A stretch of DNA of 56,285 nucleotides from a bacterium (lineage in GTDB: Bacteria; Planctomycetota; SZUA-567): the NCBI GenBank assembly GCA_003249795.1, contig QKHZ01000030.1, positions 1 through 56,285 of the forward strand. Reading direction: 5' to 3'. Both the position numbers and the translations under genes were made by a program. The stretch's first letter is position 1. Every line of letters begins with the position of its first letter. Positions 9,222 through 19,094 of the stretch are shown here, piece after piece. The notes beneath the pieces are model-generated. The model was not told where the DNA came from. It made no database searches and was given only the letters and a program-made list of their open reading frames with translations.

Positions 9222-11705
9222 ATGAAAACAACCGCATCGCCGACACGAAAACGCACAGCCCCGACCCCTCCCGGTTATGACTTGCTCAAACAGGCTTCAT
9301 GGATCTGGCCGGAAGGATATATGTATCTTCACAATCATTACGCACAGTTCCGCCATGATTTTGACCTGCCCAAAACCTTGGATAAGCTGCCCAAGAAAAC
9401 CCCGCTCTATATCACCGCCGATAAAGAGTACCGCCTCTATATCAACGGGCAGTATGTCTGCCGCGGGCCTGCACGCGGATACCAGAGCCACTGGCCGTAT
9501 GACGAAGTCGACGTACGCGCATACCTGAAAGCCGGAAAAAACTGGATCTCCGTCGAAGCCTATACCCCCGGTATCAGCACGTTCAAGTATCTGCATTACA
9601 CCAAAGCCGGCATGCTGTGCGCCGCAGACTGGGGAGCGGTCAAGATCTTCAGCGGCAACCACTGGTTGAAACGCCGCAGCCCCGCACACAGCACCGACAC
9701 CGCACGCCTCTCAATGCAGCTTGATTTTCAGGAACATATTGATGCTGCAGCTGATGACAGAAGCTGGATCAACTCATCCGATGAACCGAAAGGATGGAAT
9801 AAAAATTATTTTGAAAACGGCCAGAACGTCAACTCGTTTCCGTTTGGCCAGCCGCCGTATGACGATGTCGAACCGCGCGGCATCCCGCAGCTGCGTGAAG
9901 ATCTCATCGTCCCGCAGGCCGTCACCGCTGAAGGTATCGGTACCAATCACCCGGACTACAAAACCTGCACCAATGTCTCATGGCACTGGATGGGCAACGA
10001 ATTTTCAACTGTAAAAACATGGAGTGACGGCGCAAGTGTCGCTTGCACGAAACACGAAAATGATCTTGAACTCGTCCTGCAACCGGCTGGCGACAACCAG
10101 TTCCGCGCAGTGACAATCGATCTCGGCATGATCATGCCCGGCACACTGAATCTCGCTGTCGACGGCGCATGCGGAAATGAAATTCTGGATATCCACTATC
10201 ACCAGACATTGCGCAAAGGATATCCTGAATATCTGAAACCCGGCGATGCTTGCCACGTCGCTTTTGCCAGCCGCCTGAAAACTGCCAAAGGAAATTATTC
10301 CCACGAGTTTTTCCAGGCCATGGGCATCCGCCACATCACCATTGTCGGGCGTGACTTGACAAAGCCGCTGACACTGCGTCTTGCGTGGCGCACTGCTGTG
10401 TATCCACTTACGATGGGTGGATCGTTCACCTGCTCGGATGAAACCCTCAACTCGATCTACAAAGCCTGTAAACATACCCAGCAGATCTGCGCAACCGACG
10501 CGTATGTCGACACCCCGTGGCGCGAACAGGCGCAGTGGTGGGGAGATGCCCGCGTTCAGGCACGCAATACATTTTACATCGACGGCGACGCACGTCTTCT
10601 GGCCCGCGGCATCCGCTCGATTGCAGGACAACGCGCACCGCAAGGCTTGACCTACGGACATGCACCGACCTGCTCGGGCTGGTGCATCCTACCGGACTTT
10701 TCACTCACCTGGGTCATGACAATCTGGGACTACTATTGGCAAACCGGCGACATCTCTGTTTTCAAAGAACAGAAAGAACGGGTAGACGAGATCTTTGCGT
10801 ATTTCGAATCTGATGCTGCACGGCGTGAGGACGGATTACTTATTTATGATAAACGGTTCTGGCTCTTCGAAGACTGGGCGCCGCTACCGAAAAACGTCGT
10901 GCCGACATTCCTGAATCTGTGGCATCTCTACACCCTCGAACACTACGCAAAGATGCTTGCCGCAGCAGGCATGAAAAAGGAAGCAACCGCTTGTAAAGCA
11001 GTCAATGCAAAACGCAGAACGTTATTGATCAATAAACTCTTCAATAAAAAAGACGGCCTCTTTATCGCCGGATTCAATGAAAAAGGAAAACCGTCTGCTC
11101 CCGCAAGCGTTCACGATCAGGTTCTTGCCTGTCTCTTGCAGCTGACGCCAAAAGGTACGGAGCCGATGTTGAAGAAACTGATGCTGCCGCATGTGCATGA
11201 AAAGAAAATCGCAGGAGCCGAACCGTCCGCCTTCTGGTCGACGTATCTCTTTGACGCACTGCTACAACTCGGACACGGGCAGGACGTCATCCCGTTCCTG
11301 CGCAAAAAATGGGAACCCATGCTCAGCACCGGATCAACGTGGGAAGGTTACGACTGGAATGAAAGCGCTGGCGGAACCTGTTCGCACGCGTGGTCGGCGC
11401 ATCCGTCTTACCATCTTGTAAACATTATCGCAGGCATCACGCAAACAGATGTCGCATGGAAAAGCGTGAAGTGGTCGCCCGTTTTTGTCAGCGGCATGGC
11501 GAATGCGGAAGCGACAATCCCGACACCACTCGGGAAATTGACGGCGGGTTGGAAACTTCTTTCACCGGCAACGAAAAAAGAAGGCGCGACCTACACCTTA
11601 AACCTGACGCTGCCAAAAGGAATCAAGCTGCAACTTGACCTTCCGGGACTCTGCAAAACTATCAGTAAATCTGGAAGCTATTCATTCGAATACCGGAACT
11701 GCTGA
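9222..11705 (+). CDS. Alpha-L-rhamnosidase (GH78-type)
   Basis: This glycoside hydrolase would release terminal L-rhamnose from plant or microbial glycans. It has 827 residues: N-terminal beta-sandwich domains (with Y-R-L-Y-I-N-G and R-G-P-A-R), an (alpha/alpha)6 barrel from about residue 400, and a C-terminal beta domain. The barrel begins with D-T-P-W-R-E-Q-A-Q-W-W-G-D-A-R (about 429-443), the GH78-type acid/base region. Near 702-724 the T-W-E and S-H-A-W-S-A-H-P motifs are present. No signal peptide is visible, so it probably acts in the cytoplasm on imported oligosaccharides. No transporter or other glycosidase adjoins it. Confidence 0.88.
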   Translation: MKTTASPTRKRTAPTPPGYDLLKQASWIWPEGYMYLHNHYAQFRHDFDLPKTLDKLPKKTPLYITADKEYRLYINGQYVCRGPARGYQSHWPYDEVDVRAYLKAGKNWISVEAYTPGISTFKYLHYTKAGMLCAADWGAVKIFSGNHWLKRRSPAHSTDTARLSMQLDFQEHIDAAADDRSWINSSDEPKGWNKNYFENGQNVNSFPFGQPPYDDVEPRGIPQLREDLIVPQAVTAEGIGTNHPDYKTCTNVSWHWMGNEFSTVKTWSDGASVACTKHENDLELVLQPAGDNQFRAVTIDLGMIMPGTLNLAVDGACGNEILDIHYHQTLRKGYPEYLKPGDACHVAFASRLKTAKGNYSHEFFQAMGIRHITIVGRDLTKPLTLRLAWRTAVYPLTMGGSFTCSDETLNSIYKACKHTQQICATDAYVDTPWREQAQWWGDARVQARNTFYIDGDARLLARGIRSIAGQRAPQGLTYGHAPTCSGWCILPDFSLTWVMTIWDYYWQTGDISVFKEQKERVDEIFAYFESDAARREDGLLIYDKRFWLFEDWAPLPKNVVPTFLNLWHLYTLEHYAKMLAAAGMKKEATACKAVNAKRRTLLINKLFNKKDGLFIAGFNEKGKPSAPASVHDQVLACLLQLTPKGTEPMLKKLMLPHVHEKKIAGAEPSAFWSTYLFDALLQLGHGQDVIPFLRKKWEPMLSTGSTWEGYDWNESAGGTCSHAWSAHPSYHLVNIIAGITQTDVAWKSVKWSPVFVSGMANAEATIPTPLGKLTAGWKLLSPATKKEGATYTLNLTLPKGIKLQLDLPGLCKTISKSGSYSFEYRNC

Positions 11706-11739
11706 TCGACTTCTAGATTTTGTTATTTCAAGTTTGATG

Positions 11740-11780
11740 AATGCCTGCGAGTTCCTTTGTGATCCGCAGGCATTTTCTTT
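11740..11780 (+). terminator. Rho-independent terminator after the rhamnosidase gene
   Basis: A stem AATGCCTGCG / CGCAGGCATT is followed by TTTCTTTTC, about 35 bp past the stop. The 15-nt loop is somewhat long. Confidence 0.75.
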
Positions 11781-11918
11781 TCTTCCCTCTGCCATCCGCC
11801 ACAATTAAGCGCTGCTGTTTTTCAGAAGCGTTTTCCTCCATTTCTGTTATTATGAGCTGATCAAATTCTCTTGGGCGAAACAAAACAAACTGCCTATGCT
11901 ACCCAGACGGAGGCTACC

Positions 11919-12590
11919 ATGAAACGATGGCTTTTGCTGACTCTCTTAATCGCACTGACATTGACCTTTGCATTTTTCTCCAGCCCGCAATTGAAACCAC
12001 TGGTACTTTCCCCTGCGGAAAAAATCGCACGGCAGTCAAACTGGGCAACACCGATCCCCAAAAAAGGGTTGCCAAACCTGCACCAACTCACGCCCAACCT
12101 TTACCGCGGCGCGCAACCGACCGCTGGCGGTATGAAAGAACTCGAAGCCATGGGAATCAAGACCGTTGTCAACTTGCGGTGGCTTCACTCTGATGACGAC
12201 GAAGCAAAAGGAACCTCGCTGAACCTTATCCGTATCCGTTGTCAGGCGTGGGATAAAAATCTGGATGAAGAAGCTGCGCAGTTTCTCAAAATCGTGACCG
12301 ATCCATCCGCGCAACCTGTCTTTGTCCATTGCAAACACGGCGCCGACCGCACAGGAACAATGTGCGCGATCTATCGGATTGCCGTGCAAGGATGGAGCGT
12401 TGACGAAGCGCTTGAAGAGATGACAAAAGGCGACTACAATTTCCACGAAGTCTGGAAAAACCTTCCGGCATATTTACACGGGCTGGATGTCGATAAACTT
12501 CGGGGCGTTGTCTCGCCTGTGAATGAACCGGCTGAAGAACCGACAACAAGCAACAGCAGCGATACGACTACACCAAGCGGGGTTCAATAG
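11919..12590 (+). CDS. Exported tyrosine/dual-specificity phosphatase-like protein
   Basis: This protein of 223 residues has an N-terminal hydrophobic helix (about residues 5-21) after M-K-R, so it is exported or membrane-anchored. The catalytic domain has the C-x5-R P-loop H-C-K-H-G-A-D-R-T-G (Cys at residue 138) and upstream N-L-Y-R-G-A-Q-P, which places it with the SIW14-like/DSP phosphatases. The expected general-acid region is around W-D-K-N-L-D-E. The C-terminus is a Ser/Thr-rich tail. The start follows CGGAGG with correct spacing. It lies alone, converging on the response-regulator gene with an 18-bp gap. The substrate could be a phosphoprotein, inositol phosphate or phospholipid and cannot be told from sequence. 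Confidence 0.85.
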   Translation: MKRWLLLTLLIALTLTFAFFSSPQLKPLVLSPAEKIARQSNWATPIPKKGLPNLHQLTPNLYRGAQPTAGGMKELEAMGIKTVVNLRWLHSDDDEAKGTSLNLIRIRCQAWDKNLDEEAAQFLKIVTDPSAQPVFVHCKHGADRTGTMCAIYRIAVQGWSVDEALEEMTKGDYNFHEVWKNLPAYLHGLDVDKLRGVVSPVNEPAEEPTTSNSSDTTTPSGVQ

Positions 12591-12608
12591 CTCGAAAATG
12601 CTCTAGGA

Positions 12609-12968
12609 TCAAACTTCGTCCTTCACTCCGATCAGCTTTTCAATCTTTTCAATCAGCTGCCGCCGGTTGAACGGCTTGTTCAGGACTTCGACGTCTTTCG
12701 GCGCATTGGGATTGTTCAGGCCGGTAATGAGTAGAGCAGGCGTTTCGATCTTCTGCTTGCGCAACATCCCGAGCGTACTGTCGCCGCGCCCTTTGGGCAT
12801 GTTCACATCGGCGATGATCAGATCAAACGGCGTTGGTCCCGACGCCAGCCGCAACATATCAAGTCCGTTATCGACAACTGAAATTGTATACCCTTCCGGA
12901 ATCAAAAGCTGCTGGATATACAGACGCACATCGTCGTCATCTTCTGCCACAAGAATACGCTTGGCCAT
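12609..12968 (-). CDS. Single-domain response regulator (CheY-like receiver)
   Basis: This receiver-only protein of 119 residues has the acidic pocket E9-D-D-D-D, phospho-acceptor D54 in I-I-A-D-V-N-M-P, switch Thr in L-L-I-T-G and the conserved Lys in L-N-K-P-F. No output domain is present, so it signals by protein contact. GGAGGG precedes the ATG pair, and I take the second ATG. No kinase is adjacent. It is one of two stand-alone receivers in the window that could serve the chemosensory operon at 38-48 kb, which has no cheY; that link is an inference. Confidence 0.9.
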   Translation of the reverse strand: MAKRILVAEDDDDVRLYIQQLLIPEGYTISVVDNGLDMLRLASGPTPFDLIIADVNMPKGRGDSTLGMLRKQKIETPALLITGLNNPNAPKDVEVLNKPFNRRQLIEKIEKLIGVKDEV

Positions 12969-13136
12969 CATTATCCCTCCGCCGTCTCATACAGGCATTT
13001 CCGTATGATTTTTGTCTGCCCATTAAGAATAATACGATGTAGCGCAGGAATGAGCAAATCCGAAAGGTCTTTGAAACAACGAATTTCTGTGAATTGAGCA
13101 TTATCATCGTGGCCGAAAACAATCAGTTTTGCGAAT

Positions 13137-13164
13137 AAAAAAACGCCGACCATAATAGTCGGCG
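13137..13164 (-). terminator. Rho-independent terminator of the mla operon
   Basis: On the minus strand CGCCGAC-TATTATG-GTCGGCG is followed by a T-run of seven, 40 bp after the mlaD stop. Confidence 0.85.
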
Positions 13165-13202
13165 CAAAGGGTTTCATTTTGTATCTATTTCGGTAATAAA
13201 AC

Positions 13203-14138
13203 TTATCGGTTTTCTTCGTGTTTCTTCAACTGCTCAGCACGCCAGCGATCGAGGCCTTCCTTTTTCCATGGCGGTACGCCTTCGGAATATTTCGGATCGC
13301 GCAGAATCGGATACATTGACCGCTGCAGCGCCGAAAACCGTTTCCACTCCAGCGCCATTTCCTCGGCCGTCAACCTGCGGTTTTCTGAAACCCACTGCGA
13401 AACAATCCGGTCGGCCATTTTGTTATCTGCAAGCAGATCCGAAATCCCGAGCTGGCTGACTGTCTCAATCATCTTACGCGCAGCTTCCGTCGTTTTCGAC
13501 ACGTCCTGCGAAGCTTCTTCAATCATCTTCGCACTGCTGTGCAACCGGATCACCAGCGCCTCGGCTTCTTTGGTCGTGTGGTTGACATTATCTACCGTCT
13601 GTTTGATATCGGCCTGCACTTCTTCATCACCGACAATCACATTCAGATTTTTTACCAATTCCTGAATTTCTTCGGAAATATCCTGCACTTTCCCCATGAT
13701 TTCTGTCATACCGATCTGGGACTCGCCGTGGATACGCGGAATCGCAGGGCCATCCGAATTCATCGGCAGAGACTCGTCGCTCTCGCCTTGGGCAATTTCC
13801 AGAAACGTATCACCCACCAGCCCCGCATTGGCAATATGTGCTGTACAGTCAGCGGTCAGTTGATAGGTGCGGTCAATATTACACTCGATCTCGATGGTTT
13901 TTTTAATTAGTTTGATCGAATCGACCGAACCGATCTTTACGCCGCCCTGCTTGATGGGAGCACCACGCTTCAGGTCGCCGATATGCGTCAGTTCAACGAC
14001 GATCTTGTAGCTGTTTCCGAATACGGACAACCCTTCGCTGGTCAGGAGAATCATCCCCATGATCAGAATCAGGCCGCCCAGAATAAACGAACCGATCAGA
14101 AGTTCGAGTTTGCCGGTTTCATTGTCTTTCACACTCAA
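13203..14138 (-). CDS. mlaD: MlaD-type MCE domain lipid-binding protein
   Basis: This is the substrate-binding subunit of an Mla-type phospholipid transporter, anchored in the inner membrane with the MCE domain in the periplasm. The 311 residues comprise an N-terminal transmembrane helix (about 13-34) and an MCE domain (about 40-125, with G-D-L-K-R-G-A-P-I-K-Q-G-G-V-K-I-G and G-L-V-G-D-T-F-L-E-I). A long helical region follows (about 150-235, V-x-x-T-x-x-A repeats), then a basic C-terminus. It is the last gene of a unit read mlaE, mlaF, mlaD and closed by a terminator. Periplasmic MlaC and MlaB are not in the window. Confidence 0.88.
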   Translation of the reverse strand: MSVKDNETGKLELLIGSFILGGLILIMGMILLTSEGLSVFGNSYKIVVELTHIGDLKRGAPIKQGGVKIGSVDSIKLIKKTIEIECNIDRTYQLTADCTAHIANAGLVGDTFLEIAQGESDESLPMNSDGPAIPRIHGESQIGMTEIMGKVQDISEEIQELVKNLNVIVGDEEVQADIKQTVDNVNHTTKEAEALVIRLHSSAKMIEEASQDVSKTTEAARKMIETVSQLGISDLLADNKMADRIVSQWVSENRRLTAEEMALEWKRFSALQRSMYPILRDPKYSEGVPPWKKEGLDRWRAEQLKKHEENR

Positions 14139-14215
14139 CCTCCCCTTTGGTGGTGTTTACCGCTTACCACAAACCGCTGGAATAACACATCCTGCAACCG
14201 CAGCCGCACCCCCGG

Positions 14216-15043
14216 CTATAAGACCGCCTGAATCGGACCCACTGCCTGTCCGCGCACAAACTGCCGGATCATCTTTTCCTTCTCCGTCAGCTTCGAGTCA
14301 TCATCCGTTTCACGGATGTTGCGATAATAATCCGGATCGCCTTCTCCGACAATCTCGCCGCCGTGGAACATCAGAATCCGGTCGGCCGTTTTCAGCGCCA
14401 CATGCATGTCATGCGTAACAACAATCGAGGTGACGTTTTTATGCTTCAAATCCTCGCACGTACTGATGATCAGATCCGCAATCGCATCACTCATGATCGG
14501 GTCGAGCCCTGTAGTCGGTTCATCGTACAGAACGATTTCCGGCTCAACCGCAATCGCGCGCGCAAGCGCCACTCGTTTTTTCTGCCCACCCGAAAGCTGA
14601 GACGGCAACTTCGCCGGAATCTCCGGAAACTTTTTCTTGCCAAGACCGACAGCACGGAGCTTGTCCTCCATGATCCGGGTCATCTCGTCTTCGTCGGTCA
14701 TGCCGTTGGCGCGCAGGCCAAAGGTGACATTTTCACCGACCGTCATACTGTCGAACAACGCCCCACTCTGAAACAGCATCGCAAAATGGCGGCGCATCTC
14801 ATCCAGCTGAACGTCATTCATCTGCGGAATCTCGCGTCCCATGTACAGGCACTTTCCACTATCAGGATAAAGCAGCCCGATCATAAGCCGCAGCGATACA
14901 CTTTTGCCCACGCCGGACTGGCCGATGATGACGAGTGTCTCGCCGCGTTTGACCGCCAGCGACACGCCTTTTAACACATGCAAGCTCCCGAAGGATTTGC
15001 ATACGTTTTCGAATACGATCAGGTCTTCACCTGTTTCAGGCAT
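14216..15043 (-). CDS. mlaF: ABC transporter ATP-binding protein, MlaF type
   Basis: This is the ATPase of the Mla lipid transporter, with 275 residues. Walker A is GQSGVGKS, the signature is LSGGQKKRVALARAI, Walker B is IVLYDEPTTGLDP and the switch histidine sits in VVTHDMH. The E-x-T-T-G-L-D-P ending and the G-L-R-x-N-G-M helical segment match the MlaF/TTG2A branch. I place the start at ATG 15043, after GAGGGAAG. A longer reading from 15085 would overlap mlaE. It lies between mlaE and mlaD in one transcription unit. Confidence 0.9.
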   Translation of the reverse strand: MPETGEDLIVFENVCKSFGSLHVLKGVSLAVKRGETLVIIGQSGVGKSVSLRLMIGLLYPDSGKCLYMGREIPQMNDVQLDEMRRHFAMLFQSGALFDSMTVGENVTFGLRANGMTDEDEMTRIMEDKLRAVGLGKKKFPEIPAKLPSQLSGGQKKRVALARAIAVEPEIVLYDEPTTGLDPIMSDAIADLIISTCEDLKHKNVTSIVVTHDMHVALKTADRILMFHGGEIVGEGDPDYYRNIRETDDDSKLTEKEKMIRQFVRGQAVGPIQAVL

Positions 15044-15056
15044 TTTTACACTTCCC

Positions 15057-15869
15057 TCACACGGAGCGGAATGGATCGAAGACATACATCACCATCGTCA
15101 GGAACAGGTTCAGCATCAGCACCGAAATACAGCAGGCGACATTTGCTTCGGTCGTCGAACGCCCCACCCCCTCAGCACCGCCGCGCGTATTAATCCCTTT
15201 ATAACAGCAGATCAGCGCCATCGACCCGCCGAAAACCGCAGCCTTTGTCATCCCTGTCAGAAAATCATACCAGACCAGAAATTCTTTGGTGTGCTGCCAC
15301 ATGTAATGGCCGTCAACGCCCTGGCCATACACCGCAAGGCCAAAGCCGGCAAGGATACCGACCACAAACGCAAACGCGGTCAGGATCGGCGCGAGAAAAG
15401 TCGCGGAAATCACGCGGGGAACAACCAGATACCGCACCGGGTCTGTGCCCATTGTGCGCAGTGCGTCGAGCTGCTCGGTCACCGCCATCGTACCAAGTTC
15501 CGCCGTCATCGCGCCGCCCACACGGCCTGCGAGCATCACGCCGGTCAATACAGGACCAAGCTGCAGGACAAGGGAATTTGCAACAAGCGGCCCCATCCAG
15601 CTGGTCACGCCGAGTTTTGATAGTTGGAAATAACTTTCATACGCCAGCACCATACCGGTAAACGCGCCGGTGGTGATGACAACAGGAATGCTGCTGACAC
15701 CGATGAAGTACATCTGCTTGAGAATGACTTTCCACGGTGCAGGAAGCTGACGGCGGCAAATGCAGAGGTATGTCCAGCGCATCACCTCTGACAAGAGCAT
15801 TCCCATCCGGCCAACTTCGGCAATGGCGTTGGTGAATATCGCTCCAAGTTGTGCAATCAGTACCAGCAT
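15057..15869 (-). CDS. mlaE: Lipid ABC transporter permease, MlaE type
   Basis: This inner-membrane permease has 270 residues, with about five transmembrane helices and the MlaE hallmark G-A-M-T-A-E-L-G-T-M-x-V-T-E-Q-x-D-A-L coupling segment (about residues 135-153). The following G-x-D-P-x-R-Y-L-V-x-P-R is also typical. It exchanges phospholipids between inner membrane and periplasmic carriers, keeping outer-membrane asymmetry, which supports a diderm host. It is 73 bp downstream of clpC on the same strand, and no terminator is evident between them, so read-through from clpC is possible. Confidence 0.9.
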   Translation of the reverse strand: MLVLIAQLGAIFTNAIAEVGRMGMLLSEVMRWTYLCICRRQLPAPWKVILKQMYFIGVSSIPVVITTGAFTGMVLAYESYFQLSKLGVTSWMGPLVANSLVLQLGPVLTGVMLAGRVGGAMTAELGTMAVTEQLDALRTMGTDPVRYLVVPRVISATFLAPILTAFAFVVGILAGFGLAVYGQGVDGHYMWQHTKEFLVWYDFLTGMTKAAVFGGSMALICCYKGINTRGGAEGVGRSTTEANVACCISVLMLNLFLTMVMYVFDPFRSV

Positions 15870-15942
15870 GGATCTCTACAAACACCCTTCTTCAAAACCA
15901 AGTGCGCAAAAACCGACCACTTCCGTTACCGGAATCATTCGA

Positions 15943-18606
15943 TCAGTCTTCGTCACTCTCGTCAGCATCAGTATCGGCATCGGCCTTTGCACTCGACTTC
16001 GCTTTCGAACGCGAACGCTTCTTTGTTGTTTTTGACTTTGCCGGTGCGCTGTCTTCTTTCTCGCCGTCGGTTTTGTCGTCAACTTTTACTTCTTTTGCGG
16101 ATTCCGCTTTTTCATCCGACTCGTCATCCGATTCAAAGAAAAGATGCTCATCCTTGACGTCGACAACGATCTTGTGACCCGACTTGAAACGCCCGCGCAG
16201 AATTTCTTCCGAAATCGGATCTTCAAGGAATTTCCCAATAGCACGGCGTAGCGGCCGCGCACCGAAATCGACATTCGATCCTTTGCCGATCAGGAAGTCT
16301 TTGGCCGCATCGGTCAGTTCCAGCGACATGTTCTGCTCGACCAGACGCTTGAAGACGCCGGCGATTTCGATATCGACAATCTGCGCCAGATCATCACGGT
16401 TGAGATAGCTGAAGATGATCGTCTCGTCCAGACGGTTGACAAACTCGGGACGGAATTCGCGTTCGACGGCTTCCGAGAGTGATTTCTTCAGGCGATCGTT
16501 AACCGAGTCGTCTGTTTTCTTCGTAAAGCCGAGTGAGCCCTGGTTCTTGATCAGTTCCGCCCCGACGTTTGAGGTCATGATCAGGATGCAGTTGCGGAAG
16601 TCGACCCTGCGGCCATAGCTGTCAGTGAGTGACCCTTCTTCCATGATCTGCAGCAGGATGTTGAAGATATCCGAGTGCGCTTTTTCAAGTTCGTCGATCA
16701 GAACAACGCAGTACGGGCGACGGCGAACCTTTTCGGTCAGCTGCCCGCCTTCTTCAAAACCGACGTATCCGGGAGGTGCACCCACAAGGCGCGAAACCGC
16801 GTGCTTTTCCATATATTCAGACATGTCGATCTGGATCAGCGCGTCTTCTTCGCCGAACATGAACTCGGCCAGTGCGCGCGCAAGCAGAGTCTTACCCACA
16901 CCCGTCGGGCCAAGGAACAGGAAGCTGCCGACCGGACGGCGCGGATCTTTGAGCCCCGCACGCGAGCGGCGCACCGCGCGGGCGATAGCGTTGATTGCAT
17001 CGTGCTGGCTGATGACGCGCTTGTGCATCACGTCTTCCATCTTCAGCAGACGTTCTGTTTCTTTGGCTTCCAGACGCGAGAGCGGAATGCCGGTAATGCT
17101 CGAAACAACTTCGGCAACAATCTCTTCGTCAACCGTACCTTCTGTTTCCTGTTGCTTTTCGCGCCATTCTTCCTGAGCGCGTTTCATCTTTTCTTTTTTC
17201 TTCTCAGCCTGATCGCGCAACTCCGCAGCCTTTTCAAATTCCTGGCTGGCGACGGCTTCGTTTTTCTCACGCTCAAGTGTTGCGATTTCCGCTTCGATAT
17301 CTTTCAGATTCGGCGGACGTGTCATCGACGCCAGACGCACGCGCGAACCGGATTCATCGATCACATCAATGGCCTTGTCCGGCAGAAAACGGCCGGAGAT
17401 GTAACGATCAGCCAATTTGACGGCTTCGTCAATCGCGTTGTCGGTAATCGTCACGCGGTGGTGGGCTTCATACCGGTCACGCAAACCTTTGAGAATCTCA
17501 ACAGTCTCTTCACGGCTCGGCGGATTGACCATGATGATCTGGAAGCGCCGCTCAAGCGCGCTGTCTTTTTCGATATACTTGCGATACTCGTCCAGCGTCG
17601 TCGCGCCGATACACTGCACTTCACCACGCGCAAGCGAAGGTTTGAGAACATTCGACGCATCGATCGAACCTTCCGCTCCGCCTGCGCCGACGAGGGTATG
17701 GAACTCATCGATAAAGAGGATCACGTTCTGTGCACGGCGCACTTCGTTCATGACCGCTTTGATGCGTTCTTCAAACTGCCCGCGGTACTTGGTGCCCGCC
17801 ACCATCATCGCAAGGTCAAGCACGACAATCCGCTTTTCGATCAGGATCTCGGGAACGTTGCCGCTGACGATATCCTGCGCAAGGCCTTCGACAATCGCGG
17901 TCTTACCGACACCCGCCTCACCCAGAAGCACGGGATTGTTTTTCGTGCGGCGCGCAAGGATCTGCAACACACGTTTGATCTCTTTGTCGCGACCGATGAC
18001 AGGGTCAAGTTTGCCCTCGCGCGCAAGCTGGGTCAGGTCACGCCCGAATGAGTCAAGTGCTGGCGTTGCGCTCTCGCTCGCCTGCGCACCAGCAGCACCG
18101 CCCGGGGTGCTGCCCATGCCTTCGGGAGTCCCCATCGAACCGGATGCCTGCGAATCATTCATGTTGTCGGCACCGAGCAGCTCCATGACCTCCGCACGTA
18201 CATCTTCAAGACGGATGCCGAGGTTGAGCAGCACCTGCGCAGCCATCCCCTCATTCTCCCGAAGAAGACCGAGAAGCAGATGTTCTGTGCCGATATAGTT
18301 GTGCTCGAGGTTGCGCGCCTCTTCCATCGCCAGTTCCAGAACCTTTTTGGCTTTGGGCGTAAACGGAAGCGAGCTTGTCGCCGACATGGTCTCACCCGTG
18401 CCGGAGACATATTTCTCGACTTCAACGCGAACCTTTTCCAGATCCACATCGAGATTTTCCAAAACGTTTGCAGCCACACCCGAGCCTTCTTTCACAAGCC
18501 CCAGCAGGATATGTTCTGTGCCGATGAACTCGTGACCGAGGCGTTCAGCCTCCTGGCGGGCGAGATTGATCACCTTGCGGGCGCGATCGGTGAATTTCTC
18601 AAACAT
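15943..18606 (-). CDS. clpC: ClpC-type AAA+ unfoldase with an added charged C-terminal tail
   Basis: This Hsp100 unfoldase feeds substrates to the ClpP protease. The 887 residues are a double Clp N-domain (about 1-145), AAA1 with Walker A GEAGVGKT, a UVR-type coiled segment (about 430-460, [15 protein letters not shown]) and AAA2 with Walker [10 protein letters not shown] ClpP-docking tripeptide L-G-F lies in S-L-G-F-T-K-K. After the normal D2 domain there is an extra tail of about 62 residues: acidic, then a Lys/Arg/Ser cluster, then Asp-rich. The ATG at 18606 follows AGGAGAG and gives the standard M-F-E-K-F-T start. The start is 488 bp from greA. Confidence 0.95.
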   Translation of the reverse strand: MFEKFTDRARKVINLARQEAERLGHEFIGTEHILLGLVKEGSGVAANVLENLDVDLEKVRVEVEKYVSGTGETMSATSSLPFTPKAKKVLELAMEEARNLEHNYIGTEHLLLGLLRENEGMAAQVLLNLGIRLEDVRAEVMELLGADNMNDSQASGSMGTPEGMGSTPGGAAGAQASESATPALDSFGRDLTQLAREGKLDPVIGRDKEIKRVLQILARRTKNNPVLLGEAGVGKTAIVEGLAQDIVSGNVPEILIEKRIVVLDLAMMVAGTKYRGQFEERIKAVMNEVRRAQNVILFIDEFHTLVGAGGAEGSIDASNVLKPSLARGEVQCIGATTLDEYRKYIEKDSALERRFQIIMVNPPSREETVEILKGLRDRYEAHHRVTITDNAIDEAVKLADRYISGRFLPDKAIDVIDESGSRVRLASMTRPPNLKDIEAEIATLEREKNEAVASQEFEKAAELRDQAEKKKEKMKRAQEEWREKQQETEGTVDEEIVAEVVSSITGIPLSRLEAKETERLLKMEDVMHKRVISQHDAINAIARAVRRSRAGLKDPRRPVGSFLFLGPTGVGKTLLARALAEFMFGEEDALIQIDMSEYMEKHAVSRLVGAPPGYVGFEEGGQLTEKVRRRPYCVVLIDELEKAHSDIFNILLQIMEEGSLTDSYGRRVDFRNCILIMTSNVGAELIKNQGSLGFTKKTDDSVNDRLKKSLSEAVEREFRPEFVNRLDETIIFSYLNRDDLAQIVDIEIAGVFKRLVEQNMSLELTDAAKDFLIGKGSNVDFGARPLRRAIGKFLEDPISEEILRGRFKSGHKIVVDVKDEHLFFESDDESDEKAESAKEVKVDDKTDGEKEDSAPAKSKTTKKRSRSKAKSSAKADADTDADESDED

Positions 18607-18999
18607 GCGCTCTCCTAATCTATGAGAAAGTGAGTTGTGTATTCTTGTCTGTCGTTTCCGGCGTGCTTTCCTTTTCCCTTCGTACCGCTGAAGGAATCTG
18701 GAAAACATGGTCCGGATATCAGCCTGCAACTTCCGGCACTACGGCAAACGGCTGGCAAACCTGTAAGAGAGGTTTTTCCGTCGCCCGCCATTTGAATGCG
18801 GAACAGACAGCCCTCCCCCTGAACTCTTACGGTATCAGCCAATGTTATTGTCCTGCATTGTCTGTTTTTTTCTCATTCACTTCAAGTATTTTCGGTAAAA
18901 ACAGGGCATCTCAGGCCAATGTCTTACAAAACTCTCATGAAAAACCCGTCAGAACCGGCCGATCTCTTCCTACCCCTTCCGTTTTCTTTATACACAAAT
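18607..18999. other. Upstream region of clpC, no gene seen
   Basis: This is about 390 bp with no credible coding frame. On the minus strand a weak promoter candidate (TTGAAG, 17 bp, GACAAT, near 18860-18890) could serve clpC. I saw no CIRCE-like inverted repeat. Confidence 0.4.
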
Positions 19000-19044
19000 G
19001 CAAAAAGCCGCAACCGGCTTTTGACAGCGGTTACGGCTTTTTGC
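19000..19044 (-). terminator. Rho-independent terminator of greA
   Basis: GCAAAAAGCCG and CGGCTTTTTGC form a perfect 11-bp stem, extended on the inside by an imperfect CAACCG/CGGTTA pairing, about 50 bp after the greA stop. The T-rich arm is present on both strands, so it may work in both directions. Confidence 0.8.
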
Positions 19045-19094
19045 ACGTTCTCGGCCGGATTTAACGACCCCCAAAGCTCATTTGATAGTTAACG

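Noticed and set aside
16675-18051. 458-codon plus-strand frame inside clpC
   Set aside because: It lies entirely antisense to a clear ClpC and its composition (Phe/Arg/His-rich) is typical of a shadow frame.
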